From Ferrovum sp. PN-J185 (GTDB lineage: Bacteria > Pseudomonadota > Gammaproteobacteria > Burkholderiales > Ferrovaceae), in assembly GCF_001581925.1 (NCBI RefSeq), contig NZ_LQZA01000004.1, forward strand, positions 1 through 49,763: 49,763 nt of DNA, read 5' to 3'. A model generated the notes under the pieces. It had not been told where the DNA came from and did no database searches. It worked only from the letters and a program-made list of their open reading frames with translations. Position numbers and translations under genes: made by a program. Below are positions 29,333 to 36,771 of the stretch, one piece after another. How positions within the stretch are numbered: the first letter of the stretch is position 1; each line of letters begins with the position of its first letter.

Positions 29333-29412
29333 AAGAAGATGTCACGTGCAAAAACGATCACAAATGCACAATTTCATTATAAAAGTGCACGTTTTGAGTA
29401 AAAACGATAACT

Positions 29413-29488
29413 TGGGCTTCCCTCAATAAAACGGACACTTTCATTAAGAGTGTTAACATGAAAGGAGTTTGTAATGGAGGGAAGCCCA
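29413..29488. repeat. 76-bp element with 12-bp terminal inverted repeats
   Basis: TGGGCTTCCCTC and GAGGGAAGCCCA bound a 76-bp segment that begins at the base after repeat copy 1 ends. The interior has no coding potential. It may be a miniature IS derivative or an IS end remnant. The rest of 29489-29656 has no gene that I can see. Confidence 0.55.
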
Positions 29489-29656
29489 GTCATCGGGTCA
29501 AGATGGTTGACATCCCCAACAGTGCATTTAGAAAAAACCGGACAGAACAGACATAAAACGGGCATCCTGCTTTGCAAAATGGCTCTGATCGCTGATCATG
29601 CAATAACAAACGCTCAGCAAGCATGCCATTAAGTTTATTATTCCCCTATCAATAAA

Positions 29657-29721
29657 TAGGGTTTTACATGACTTATTGACAAAACAATCGATTAACAGCT
29701 ACTATGTCATTTAAAACCCTA
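29657..29721 (+). promoter_or_regulatory. abiE promoter flanked by AbiEi operator half-sites
   Basis: A sigma-70 promoter TTGACA (29676-29681), 18-bp spacer, TACTAT (29700-29705) lies between two 16-bp arms, TAGGGTTTTACATGAC (29657-29672) and GTCATTTAAAACCCTA (29706-29721), which are inverted repeats with a single mismatch. AbiEi antitoxins are known to bind inverted repeats in their own promoter and repress it, so this is the expected autoregulatory site. Confidence 0.8.
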
Positions 29722-29747
29722 CTTATAATTAGGGATGGGAGTCACTT

Positions 29748-30293
29748 ATGAAACGCATGGAACTCATCCACAGTCTGACCAGCCTTGAACGCCGAGGGGT
29801 ATTCGTCTTCACTAAAAAAGATTTAGAGAAGCTGTTTCCGACCGAAGATGAAAAGTCGATGGAAAAGTCATTGCAGCGCATGGCCAAAGATGGATTACTC
29901 ATCAAAGCAGCCAGGGGAATCTACGTCAACGCCTTAGCGGCTGTACGGCATTCCGGCTGGATAGTGGAAGAGATTGCCAAAGCCCTTCGGCCCGGCAAGC
30001 TGTCATACGTGAGTCTTGAGAGCATGCTCTCCGAACATGGCGTCATCTCTCAGATCCCCCTCAGCCGATTGACGGTCATGACCACAGGTGCCGGAGGAGT
30101 TCATAAAACGCCCTTTGGCACGATCGAGTTCACCCATACCAAACGCAGTGTTCCAGACATCTTGGAGCGAACGGTCTTTATCAAAGGTCGCCCACTACGC
30201 ATCGCAAAAAAACGAGCGGCCGTCACCGATTTACTGCGCGTAGGTCGCAATACCGACATGATTGATTACGAAGAATTAGATGAGGTGGCCTGA
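29748..30293 (+). CDS. abiEi: AbiEi-type antitoxin/transcriptional repressor
   Basis: A 181-aa protein with an N-terminal winged-helix domain (RRGVFVFTKKDLEKLFP, then MEKSLQRMAKDGLLIKAARGIYVN) and a C-terminal AbiEi antitoxin domain (KLSYVSLESMLSEHGVISQIP). Type IV antitoxins of this family repress transcription and counter the AbiEii nucleotidyltransferase without binding it tightly. The gene overlaps the toxin start (TGATGA). Base composition is visibly richer in G+C than the flanking core genes, which fits acquisition by transfer. Confidence 0.92.
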   Translation: MKRMELIHSLTSLERRGVFVFTKKDLEKLFPTEDEKSMEKSLQRMAKDGLLIKAARGIYVNALAAVRHSGWIVEEIAKALRPGKLSYVSLESMLSEHGVISQIPLSRLTVMTTGAGGVHKTPFGTIEFTHTKRSVPDILERTVFIKGRPLRIAKKRAAVTDLLRVGRNTDMIDYEELDEVA

Positions 30294-31225
30294 TGAAACA
30301 AGAAGATTTCAAACTGTACATAGAAAAAGCGATGGCCAACGCAGAGATGGCTGCGATGCGGCCCGTGGTCGAGAAAGAGCTTCTCCACTACGAGATATTC
30401 AATGCCTTAGATGAAGATGGATTACTCAAAAATCTAGTCTTCCAAGGCGGCACCTCTCTCCGGCTATGCCGAGGGTCTGAGCGGTTTAGCGAGGATCTTG
30501 ATTTTGTCGGCGGCACCGAGTTTTCCGCTGAAAGCATGGAAAAAGTCAAAGACTGTCTCATCAAACACATCGGTGAACGCTTTGGCTTAAAGGTCACCGT
30601 CAAGGAGCCCAAACCAGCCCCAAAAGATGCCTTGGCCAATGTGACCAAGTGGATGGTGAGCATTGAGACAAATCCTGGGTCACCGGATATTCCCCGTCAA
30701 AAAATCAAAATCGATATTGCCAATATTCCGGCGTACACCCGGGAGCCAATCCCTCTAAGACAGAACTATTCCGTTCTTGAGGGCATGAGAAGCCCCATCG
30801 TGATCACTGAGACGATGGATGAAATCCTTGCCGACAAACTGGTAGCCCTTCCTACCTCGATCGCCAAACTGGAGGGTGGCAATTTAATCCCAACCCCTGC
30901 GAAAATCCGGCATCGCGACATTTGGGATATCGCTTGGCTAGTGCGGCAAGGTGCGCATCTAAAGTTAGACCTCATCCACAAGAAACTTGCAGACTATGGA
31001 ATCAAGCACTACGACTTGCTATTAGACAATGCTATTCAAACCATCCATGGCATCGCCACAGGACCCGCCTTCAAAGAACAAATGCAGCGATTCATCACCC
31101 AAAGTGCCCACGAACAAGCCTTCAAGACACCGGGTTATGATGCCTTTTTGGCAAGCGAAGTCAGTCAACTTTTTGCGATCATTCAGTGCGATTTAAAGTC
31201 GACGTCAAATGGAACTCAACCATGA
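30293..31225 (+). CDS. abiEii: AbiEii-type nucleotidyltransferase toxin
   Basis: A 310-aa AbiEii toxin of the DNA-polymerase-beta-like nucleotidyltransferase superfamily. The catalytic motifs are GGTSLRL at residues 52-58 and EDLDF with D68 and D70. Members are abortive-infection effectors that stop growth by nucleotide transfer to RNA. The ORF is full length with no visible lesion. It starts within the antitoxin stop codon and is translationally coupled. Confidence 0.93.
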   Translation: MKQEDFKLYIEKAMANAEMAAMRPVVEKELLHYEIFNALDEDGLLKNLVFQGGTSLRLCRGSERFSEDLDFVGGTEFSAESMEKVKDCLIKHIGERFGLKVTVKEPKPAPKDALANVTKWMVSIETNPGSPDIPRQKIKIDIANIPAYTREPIPLRQNYSVLEGMRSPIVITETMDEILADKLVALPTSIAKLEGGNLIPTPAKIRHRDIWDIAWLVRQGAHLKLDLIHKKLADYGIKHYDLLLDNAIQTIHGIATGPAFKEQMQRFITQSAHEQAFKTPGYDAFLASEVSQLFAIIQCDLKSTSNGTQP

Positions 31226-31377
31226 TGATATACATAAATTGAGGCGTAAAATGATCTAGAAGAAAGAAAGCTGTCGTATCAGATAGTAATCGCCCACGAA
31301 ACTACCGAACTTTGATGGACATCGCCACACAGGGTAATTGAATTCAAAAGATACATGTCTTTAAGTATGGGTCCTAA

Positions 31378-31917
31378 CTTACGAGTGCATTTGAAAAATG
31401 GCAATTGGAGATCTTGATTGCACAAACCGTGATTTTGTTTGCAACGTTACTTGCAGCTATTTGCATTGGTCTTAAACAGGCAGAAATTAGTAATCGACAA
31501 GCCGATATAAGCGAAGTGCAAACAATAATAAGTAGAAGTCTTGCTGATTTACCATTTGTCCTATCGGCTGAGATCACTTAGGATGAAAATACAAAAAATA
31601 TAAACATATCCAATAAAGGCCAGACGAATATTTACCTTTGGGGAACTAAGCTTGGTGATGGTCCAAAAGTAATGGAGCAGGCCCCTAGGTTAATTACTCC
31701 GAATGGTTTTTACTATCTATTAGCTGAGTCGCTTGAGGGTGACTTACGTAAAGCACTCGATAATCGGTCAGAGGTAAAAGGGTTGTTTATTGTTTACTTA
31801 ACAAACCAAAACAACATCAAATACATAGTGTCCACCCTTGTCTTTGGGAAATTAATTGGTGAGCAGTTCAATATTCACATGCAGACCACATCAATAAGCC
31901 CTCAAGAGTGGCAATAG
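31378..31917 (+). pseudogene. broken small membrane protein gene
   Basis: An open frame encodes FEKWQLEILIAQTVILFATL, then LAAICIGLKQAEISNRQADI with one membrane helix. It meets a TAG at 31579-31581, then continues in the same frame to a normal stop for about 112 more codons. It has no ATG start: an in-frame TAA lies just before it. The product would be a roughly 180-residue anchored protein of unknown function. The stretch 31226-31377 between the toxin and this remnant holds nothing recognisable. Confidence 0.6.
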
Positions 31918-32190
31918 CGGCGCATTAAAAATTCTTGAAACTCATCGCAAATATCCCTTCGCCTACCAATGCCGCAAAAAAACGACTTGATTCGTCCGCG
32001 CGTAACTCGTTGATTTATATTGGGGTAGCGAAACGGTCTTGCGGACTTTTGGCGATATCGAGTGTGTATAGGCCGGGAGAGAATTGCCTAGGGTAGAGAG
32101 AATTTAAGTTTTTGCGTCCCTAAATGGCTATCTCCGCAGTCCGCAAGAATCTGCAGGAACCCCTGCAAACTCACGATAGTAGGCAAAAAA
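31918..32190. other. non-coding stretch before repeat copy 2
   Basis: No start codon with a usable frame of any length is found on either strand. It includes a GC-rich part and a short CTGCAGG/CCTGCA dyad near 32150. It appears to be decayed mobile-element sequence. Confidence 0.5.
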
Positions 32191-32220
32191 AACCAACCCC
32201 AAAGGGTTGGTTTTTCTTTT
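32191..32220 (+). terminator. intrinsic terminator before repeat copy 2
   Basis: AACCAACCC and GGGTTGGTT form a 9-bp stem followed by TTTTTCTTTT. It ends one base before the second 0.71 kb repeat. It may end transcription running through the AbiE module. Confidence 0.88.
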
Positions 32221-32360
32221 ATTGGTGGTGTGGTCGCCGCCAACAGCAAACGATTCAAGAAAGACCATTAATAGGGCTTCCCGGTTTTAGTAGGAAGCCG
32301 CAAAGTCCAATGAATTCAAGGCTTGGAGGGTGGTTTTTTTTATTTATAAAAAAAGCTCAT

Positions 32361-32397
32361 GAAAAATTACGGACGGGGGTTCGATTCCGTAAATCAC
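32361..32397 (+). other. tRNA/tmRNA T-arm-like attachment-site candidate 2
   Basis: Same 37 bases as candidate 1 (28836-28872), including GGACGGGGGTTCGATTCC and the TTACGGA/TCCGTAA stem. It lies inside repeat copy 2, upstream of the HipBA module. Confidence 0.55.
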
Positions 32398-32480
32398 AAT
32401 CGAGTCATAGCCCACAACAACTTGACTTCACTTTTTAAAGAAGCGTTCATTGGTTTTAACCAGCCAAAAAGGAAATCCCG

Positions 32481-32680
32481 ATGGCTGTCATTCCTTAAAC
32501 CAAAAACAACTTTCTGTACGGTGGTAAGTAGCCGAGGCTACTTTAGAGCGTTGGCGAAGCGATCGCATCGGACCTGCCTATTTGAAAATTTGTGGTCGCG
32601 TAATGTATCGACTTGTTGACATTGAAAGCTTTGAAGATGCAAGCATGAAAAAAGTTTATCACCCTGAAAGTAAAGATTGA
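32481..32680 (+). pseudogene. decayed AlpA/excisionase-like HTH gene, copy 2
   Basis: Identical to the copy at 28957-29156, with the same stop after MAVIP and the same frame change before VAEATLERWRS. The lesions therefore predate the duplication or have been homogenised since. Confidence 0.7.
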
Positions 32681-32820
32681 AACTTATTATCAGACTGAGT
32701 GATAAAGCGTGTATTCCGGTCTAATCCAGTACATATTCTGGCGCCCTTCTCTGCTGTCAGGTGAATCGTTCAACTTGACGCAAAAGTCCACAGTCACTTT
32801 TGAACTTCTGTAGAAGCTTA

Positions 32821-32856
32821 TTCTGTCCGAAATTTGTATACGTTTTTCGGACAGAA
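32821..32856. other. resolvase-type palindrome (candidate res subsite), copy 2
   Basis: The same 36-bp inverted repeat as at 29297-29332, in the same orientation. With two directly repeated res-like sites, a resolvase acting in trans could delete the 3.5 kb between them, including abiEi/abiEii. Confidence 0.5.
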
Positions 32857-32936
32857 AAGAAGATGTCACGTGCAAAAACGATCACAAATGCACAATTTCA
32901 TTATAAAAGTGCACGTTTTGAGTAAAAACGATAACT

Positions 32937-33184
32937 CTATATATAGAAGCAATACCTAGCTACTAGACTAGTTGTTTGAAATATTAAGTGAAAACACCAT
33001 TCAAATGCACTTTTTCGTGAATATTTCAAACATCGCCCTATCTCAGATGGCCTTAGCAACCATCATGTCGATGAATTTCGATTTTGACGATACGTTTTTT
33101 GTATATGTCGTTCGAGACGACATAAATCCCCAATATGTCGCCATATTTTTTCTGCTACCGTTCAAGCCGAGGCCCTTTAGTGTT
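32937..33184. other. intergenic stretch between repeat copy 2 and hipA
   Basis: It is AT-rich and ATGTCG recurs here, once as a TATGTCG/CGACATA dyad. One open frame of 74 codons from a TTG exists (32972-33196), but it has no ribosome binding site and no recognisable features, so I do not call it a gene. Confidence 0.5.
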
Positions 33185-33210
33185 CATTGTGAGTAAATTT
33201 ACTCACAATG
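33185..33210. repeat. perfect 26-bp palindrome across the hipA stop
   Basis: CATTGTGAGTAAA followed by its exact reverse complement TTTACTCACAATG. The hipA stop codon lies inside it (33203-33205). There is no T-run on either side, so it is not a clear terminator; it might be a protein-binding or recombination site. Confidence 0.75.
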
Positions 33211-34579
33211 AGGTGGTCAAAAAAAGTCGATGCCCAGCAGCAACGCGCTTTCGATCTTCATCTTGAACTCCCCATTGTCGGCCAAGCGTTGACCACATGG
33301 AGAAGGCGTCAACGGTCGAATCTATGATTATTCCCGGATTGTGAATATCGAATTTCTTGCCGACCTCGATTAGTTCATCTCGAGTGAAATCATCGCCGCG
33401 ACCAGCTACCGTCATTTGATGTTGTCGCGTGTACCCGATGCCAGCTGAATACGTTAAGTCATAGGCTGGGGCCAGCTCCCAACCAGAAGATTTATCCTTC
33501 ATTAAGAAGGAAATATTTTTCACATGGTCATCCTGATTGCGACCAACCACATTGAAAATCATCCGTCGATAAGCCTGTTCCATAGATGGGTAGCCCAGAT
33601 GTAACTCTTGGATTAGTCGTAACCATGCCTCATAGCTGTATGCTCCTGGCAAGTTGTAATCTACATGTGTCATGCCAGCCAGGCTATGCATATGGTGCTT
33701 GGCCGTTTGCTTGCGATCAAAACGTCTCGTCATAAAGTGAAACAACTCTCCATCTTCCAGATAGCTCACTTCCTCCATGTCCAGACCCAGTTGCTTTGCT
33801 AACAATGCATAGGTGTATTCAATTCGGTTGAATGGTTTTGCTTTGTTATCACGCTCACTGGCGGAATTAACGCCATCAAATTTGATCATCCAATGTTCTT
33901 CGCCAGCGCGTTGCTTTGCAAAGCCAGACCGAACTTTGTTTTTTTCACGATTCCACAAGATCAGTGCTTTGGGTCTTGCGCCGCCAGCGGATCCACCGAC
34001 ACGCATAATTTCGTGAATGGCCTCACCGGCTTCACCCGCAATCAAGCGTCTTGCAGATTCCACCAAACTCTTGATTTCTAGAGCTTGCTCTTCTTTGGCG
34101 CTTTTGCGTTGTAAGTGAGGTGCGTATTCAAGGGCTCCCATCGCCCGGTTTCCAACATACAGCAAACGCTGTACGGGACTTATCGACTTATCAAGCTCTC
34201 CGCGTTCTTCGAAATATTTTTTTATGATCAGGTTACCGAACGTATCCGGCAAAGAGTCAGCCAGTACTCCAGGTAGACCCATGAAAGCGTCTTGACGCTG
34301 TAGGTCAGGAAATTCGAAAGTACGTGGCTCAATCGGCAAAAACTTGGGTGAGATGGCTAAGCCACCATTCCGAATGTATTCACTGTCATAGGAAAACCCA
34401 ATGCGGCCGTTCTCAAACTCCATCACCGCACCGACCAGTTCATCCCATAGATGGATATTCGCTTTTGCAAGAACCTTAGGGCCAGTTTTCCGTGTGCGCG
34501 GTTTTGGTGAAATTGATTTAGATTTGTCTGTATCTGTCATTTTTGTCTCGTAAACTAAATCCGAGTGTTCAATTGGCAT
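33203..34579 (-). CDS. hipA: HipA-type serine/threonine kinase toxin
   Basis: A 458-aa full-length HipA. A short basic extension (KPRTRKTGPK) precedes the N-terminal subdomain (GRIGFSYDSEYI). The glycine-rich loop GGSAGGARPKALI holds the position of the autophosphorylated serine in E. coli HipA. The catalytic QDDHVKN loop is at 349-355 (D351, N355), and the metal-binding DLTYS follows. In E. coli, HipA phosphorylates glutamyl-tRNA synthetase and causes growth arrest; the target here is unknown. It overlaps hipB by 11 bases. Confidence 0.93.
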   Translation of the reverse strand: MPIEHSDLVYETKMTDTDKSKSISPKPRTRKTGPKVLAKANIHLWDELVGAVMEFENGRIGFSYDSEYIRNGGLAISPKFLPIEPRTFEFPDLQRQDAFMGLPGVLADSLPDTFGNLIIKKYFEERGELDKSISPVQRLLYVGNRAMGALEYAPHLQRKSAKEEQALEIKSLVESARRLIAGEAGEAIHEIMRVGGSAGGARPKALILWNREKNKVRSGFAKQRAGEEHWMIKFDGVNSASERDNKAKPFNRIEYTYALLAKQLGLDMEEVSYLEDGELFHFMTRRFDRKQTAKHHMHSLAGMTHVDYNLPGAYSYEAWLRLIQELHLGYPSMEQAYRRMIFNVVGRNQDDHVKNISFLMKDKSSGWELAPAYDLTYSAGIGYTRQHQMTVAGRGDDFTRDELIEVGKKFDIHNPGIIIDSTVDAFSMWSTLGRQWGVQDEDRKRVAAGHRLFLTTSL

Positions 34580-34889
34580 TTTTGGCGGTCAATCTGTAGG
34601 CACGAACTCTGGGTTGCCCACGCGCTGTAAGAGCCTCACCACCAGGGAGCGTATCGGGAAGTGCTGTATTCAAAATGCCCAGTAGGTGCATGACTCGAAA
34701 CACTTTGATGACCGTACTCAACCGCACATCGCGACCGGCTTCTAGCTCCATGATAGTTTTGCGGTTGAGCCCCGTCGCCTCGGCAAGCGCTTCTGTGGTG
34801 AGATTGCGCTCAAGCCGTCTTGCACGCAGCCTAGCACCAAACTCGCTCATGTTTTCAGAGTCCGTCAAAAAGTCCCCTATAGCAGCCAT
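34569..34889 (-). CDS. hipB: HipB-type HTH antitoxin
   Basis: A 106-aa DNA-binding antitoxin with a Cro/C1-type HTH: FGARLRARRLERNLTTEALA, then EATGLNRKTIMELEAGRDVRLSTVIKVFRVM. The C-terminal tail (QPRVRAYRLTAKNAN) is longer than in E. coli HipB. It precedes hipA as usual for the family. The start has a GGAG site 7 nt upstream. It should repress the pair from the dyad just upstream. Confidence 0.92.
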   Translation of the reverse strand: MAAIGDFLTDSENMSEFGARLRARRLERNLTTEALAEATGLNRKTIMELEAGRDVRLSTVIKVFRVMHLLGILNTALPDTLPGGEALTARGQPRVRAYRLTAKNAN

Positions 34890-34927
34890 AATTCATCTCC
34901 AAATTTTACAATGACCACTATAGCACA

Positions 34928-34960
34928 CTTAACGATGTTTTTAATTAAAACATCATTAAG
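34928..34960 (-). promoter_or_regulatory. hipBA operator candidate
   Basis: Two 14-bp arms, CTTAACGATGTTTT and AAAACATCATTAAG, form an inverted repeat with one mismatch around TAATT. A good extended -10, TGTGCTATAGT on the minus strand, lies immediately downstream. This is the placement expected for HipB autoregulation. Confidence 0.68.
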
Positions 34961-35435
34961 CCCATTGAAGAGGTCATATATATAAAAATTCTTACTTTAT
35001 GTCCAATTTAATAGTTTTTATGATGCCAAATTTCAATTAAGACTACTTTCTCTGCAAAAGTGGGGGCGTGAGGGGTTGCATACCCCAAAGTTGTCGCAAA
35101 ATTAAAGTATTGCCATCCGCAGGAGCATTTCACGCTTGAACTGGCATCATTATCGAATTGCCAACGCCCCTTGGATCAAGTCGACCTAAGAATACAGAGG
35201 AAAGTTACTCAAGACCTGTTGGTGAGCAAATACCTTGTGAATCGACCTTCGTTCGCAACATCATCTGCTCCAGTGACCCGAATATTTGTGGGGTCGACAA
35301 CAATAATTCCCTCGATCATTGCGCCTTGGATGCGCCGCTCGTTATATTCTCCCCGAGCAACATCAAAGCTTGCCTCAAAAATGTTGGCAGACAGTTACTC
35401 GCCAAGAGTAGATTGCACGTTTTCCGAGCCTGCTG
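34961..35435. other. accessory stretch between hipB and att candidate 3
   Basis: The first part is AT-rich and includes a GGGGT(N)ACCCC dyad near 35075. A broken minus-strand coding fragment (35209-35394) occupies the second part. I see no intact gene. An in-frame open extension upstream of ietA crosses this region, but it looks spurious (see ietA). Confidence 0.55.
35209..35394 (-). pseudogene. truncated coding fragment of unknown origin
   Basis: On the minus strand 61 open codons read LSANIFEASFDVARGEYNER, then RIQGAMIEGIIVVDPTNIRV and TGADDVANEGRFTRYLLTNR, ending at TGA. The composition looks protein-like (no low-complexity runs, amphipathic strands). It has no start codon and is closed upstream by TAA. 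I do not recognise the family; it is probably the 3' end of a gene lost during island rearrangement. Confidence 0.4.
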
Positions 35436-35473
35436 GAAAAATTGCGGATGGGGGGTTCGATTCCGTATTTCAC
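35436..35473 (+). other. tRNA/tmRNA T-arm-like attachment-site candidate 3
   Basis: GAAAAATTGCGGATGGGGGG, then TTCGATTCCGTATTTCAC: about 32 of 37-38 bases match candidates 1 and 2, and the stem is kept (TGCGGA/TCCGTA, with one G-T pair). The surrounding sequence is otherwise unlike the 0.71 kb repeats, so this is an older or independent copy. It lies 135 bp upstream of ietA. Confidence 0.52.
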
Positions 35474-35607
35474 TTGAATCTGCTGATACAGGATGCCAAC
35501 AAAGCTATTCAAATTCCTCATTTTCAAAGCTTTCAATTTATGAGATAATTAACTATTCCGCTAAAGAACTTTATTTTAGTATTTATTTTCAAAAAGTTAG
35601 GAGAATT

Positions 35608-36771
35608 ATGGGCGAAATAAATGAAATACAATCTGACTTAGCCCAGATAGTGAGACTTGCTCTTGCGGAGCAAACTGATGACGTTCGACTGTATGTTGCA
35701 CGTTTAGTGCGGAAGTATCGAAGCACGAACCCAAACTTTTCTGATCAACTTGACTTATTTTTACGATCCAAACCTGCTCGAGCCAACACCCCTTTACGTA
35801 AAGCAATTGCACCGCCTACACAACCTCAAGGGCTGCCAGTTGACGACGAGTCTCGCTTATCCTTACTGAAGGTTTATCAGGACGAAGTCGATCGAGCTGC
35901 CCCGTTACTTTCCCCTAATCTTGAAGAAACCTTAAATCAGCTAATTCAAGAGCGCAAACAAACTGAGCGTTTAGCTGCACTTGGGCTTCAACCGACTCGA
36001 TCAGCAATTTTTGTTGGTCCACCAGGCGTTGGCAAAACCTTGACGGCACGATGGCTCTCGGCGCAGTTGGGCGTTCCCTTGTATGTGCTTGATCTAACCG
36101 CCGTTATGAGTAGCCTGCTCGGCCGTAGTGGCAACAATTTACGTGCAGCCTTAGATTTTTCGAAGCGTGCCCCATGCGTATTGCTGCTTGATGAAATTGA
36201 CGCAATAGCCAAACGCCGAAATGATGATACGGATGTTGGGGAGCTAAAACGTCTTGTGACTGTTATTCTTCAAGAAGTTGATGAGTGGCCAAGTAGTGGC
36301 TTGTTGTTGGCAGCAACGAACCATCCTGAGCTAATAGATCCTGCCCTGTGGCGCCGTTTCGATCTTGTTGTGCAGTTTGCAACTCCAGAACGTGCTGCAG
36401 TCAAAGAGGCTATTAAACGATTTCTTGGTCCAGACTACGCGCTGCTGGGCAGATGGATCGACGTGCTGTCTTTTACTTTCTTGGGTCAATCGTTTAGTGA
36501 CATTGAGCGAGACATTCAGCGTTTTAGACGTGCACTTGCTTTAGGAACATCGAATGATTCAGATTTAATCGAAGACTTTGTTAAAGCGCGTGCTTTGAAT
36601 CTAGACCGCCAAGGGCGGATTGATTTATCAGTTCTATTATCGAAAAGCACAAAGTTATCACAACATAAAATTTCAGAGATCACTGGAGCAAGCAGAGATA
36701 CGATTAGAAAATACACTACAGACGCACCTTTGGGAGTCAAACACATAATAAGCAGAAAGGTTGAGGTATGA
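35608..36771 (+). CDS. ietA: IetA: AAA+ ATPase of the IetAS defence/toxin-antitoxin pair
   Basis: A 387-aa AAA+ ATPase. I choose ATG 35608, which has AGGAG 5 nt upstream; a longer in-frame reading crosses an att-like sequence and has no protein-like N-terminus. Residues 1-75 are helical; Walker A is GPPGVGKT at 137-144 and Walker B LLLDEID has D195/E196. Sensor and Arg-finger regions are in AATNHPELIDPALWRRFD. The tail holds an HTH-like SQHKISEITGASRDTIRKY. It overlaps ietS by 4 bases (ATGA). IetAS was first described as a toxin-antitoxin-like pair on an Agrobacterium Ti plasmid and later as antiphage. Confidence 0.88.
   Translation: MGEINEIQSDLAQIVRLALAEQTDDVRLYVARLVRKYRSTNPNFSDQLDLFLRSKPARANTPLRKAIAPPTQPQGLPVDDESRLSLLKVYQDEVDRAAPLLSPNLEETLNQLIQERKQTERLAALGLQPTRSAIFVGPPGVGKTLTARWLSAQLGVPLYVLDLTAVMSSLLGRSGNNLRAALDFSKRAPCVLLLDEIDAIAKRRNDDTDVGELKRLVTVILQEVDEWPSSGLLLAATNHPELIDPALWRRFDLVVQFATPERAAVKEAIKRFLGPDYALLGRWIDVLSFTFLGQSFSDIERDIQRFRRALALGTSNDSDLIEDFVKARALNLDRQGRIDLSVLLSKSTKLSQHKISEITGASRDTIRKYTTDAPLGVKHIISRKVEV

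Larger units (their letters stand above)
28700..29412 (+). repeat. 0.71 kb direct repeat, copy 1
   Basis: This segment recurs almost exactly at 32222-32936, differing by a few homopolymer indels and base changes near the left end. It contains, in order: an imperfect hairpin GGCTTCC/GGAAGCC, a T-arm-like att candidate, a broken HTH/excisionase-like gene, and a 36-bp resolvase-type palindrome. The copies flank the AbiE module in direct orientation. Confidence 0.93.
32222..32936 (+). repeat. 0.71 kb direct repeat, copy 2
   Basis: Almost identical to 28700-29412; the differences seen are short poly-T/poly-A length changes and base differences near the left edge. It holds the same att-like sequence, broken HTH gene and palindrome. 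It separates the AbiE module from the HipBA module. Confidence 0.93.

Noticed and set aside
29166-29351. 61-codon minus-strand frame inside the repeat (and its twin at 32690-32875)
   Set aside because: It overlaps the resolvase-type palindrome and the repeat's HTH pseudogene region; composition is not protein-like.
28700-32936. CRISPR array
   Set aside because: Only two long repeats 3.5 kb apart; no short regular repeats and spacers, and no cas genes in the window.
32972-33196. 74-codon plus-strand frame next to hipA
   Set aside because: TTG start, no ribosome binding site, no recognisable domain, and its end falls in the palindrome.
35158-35607. N-terminal extension of 150 residues for IetA
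   Set aside because: It crosses an att-like sequence, has no ribosome binding site at its start and unusual composition; ATG 35608 has AGGAG at the right distance.
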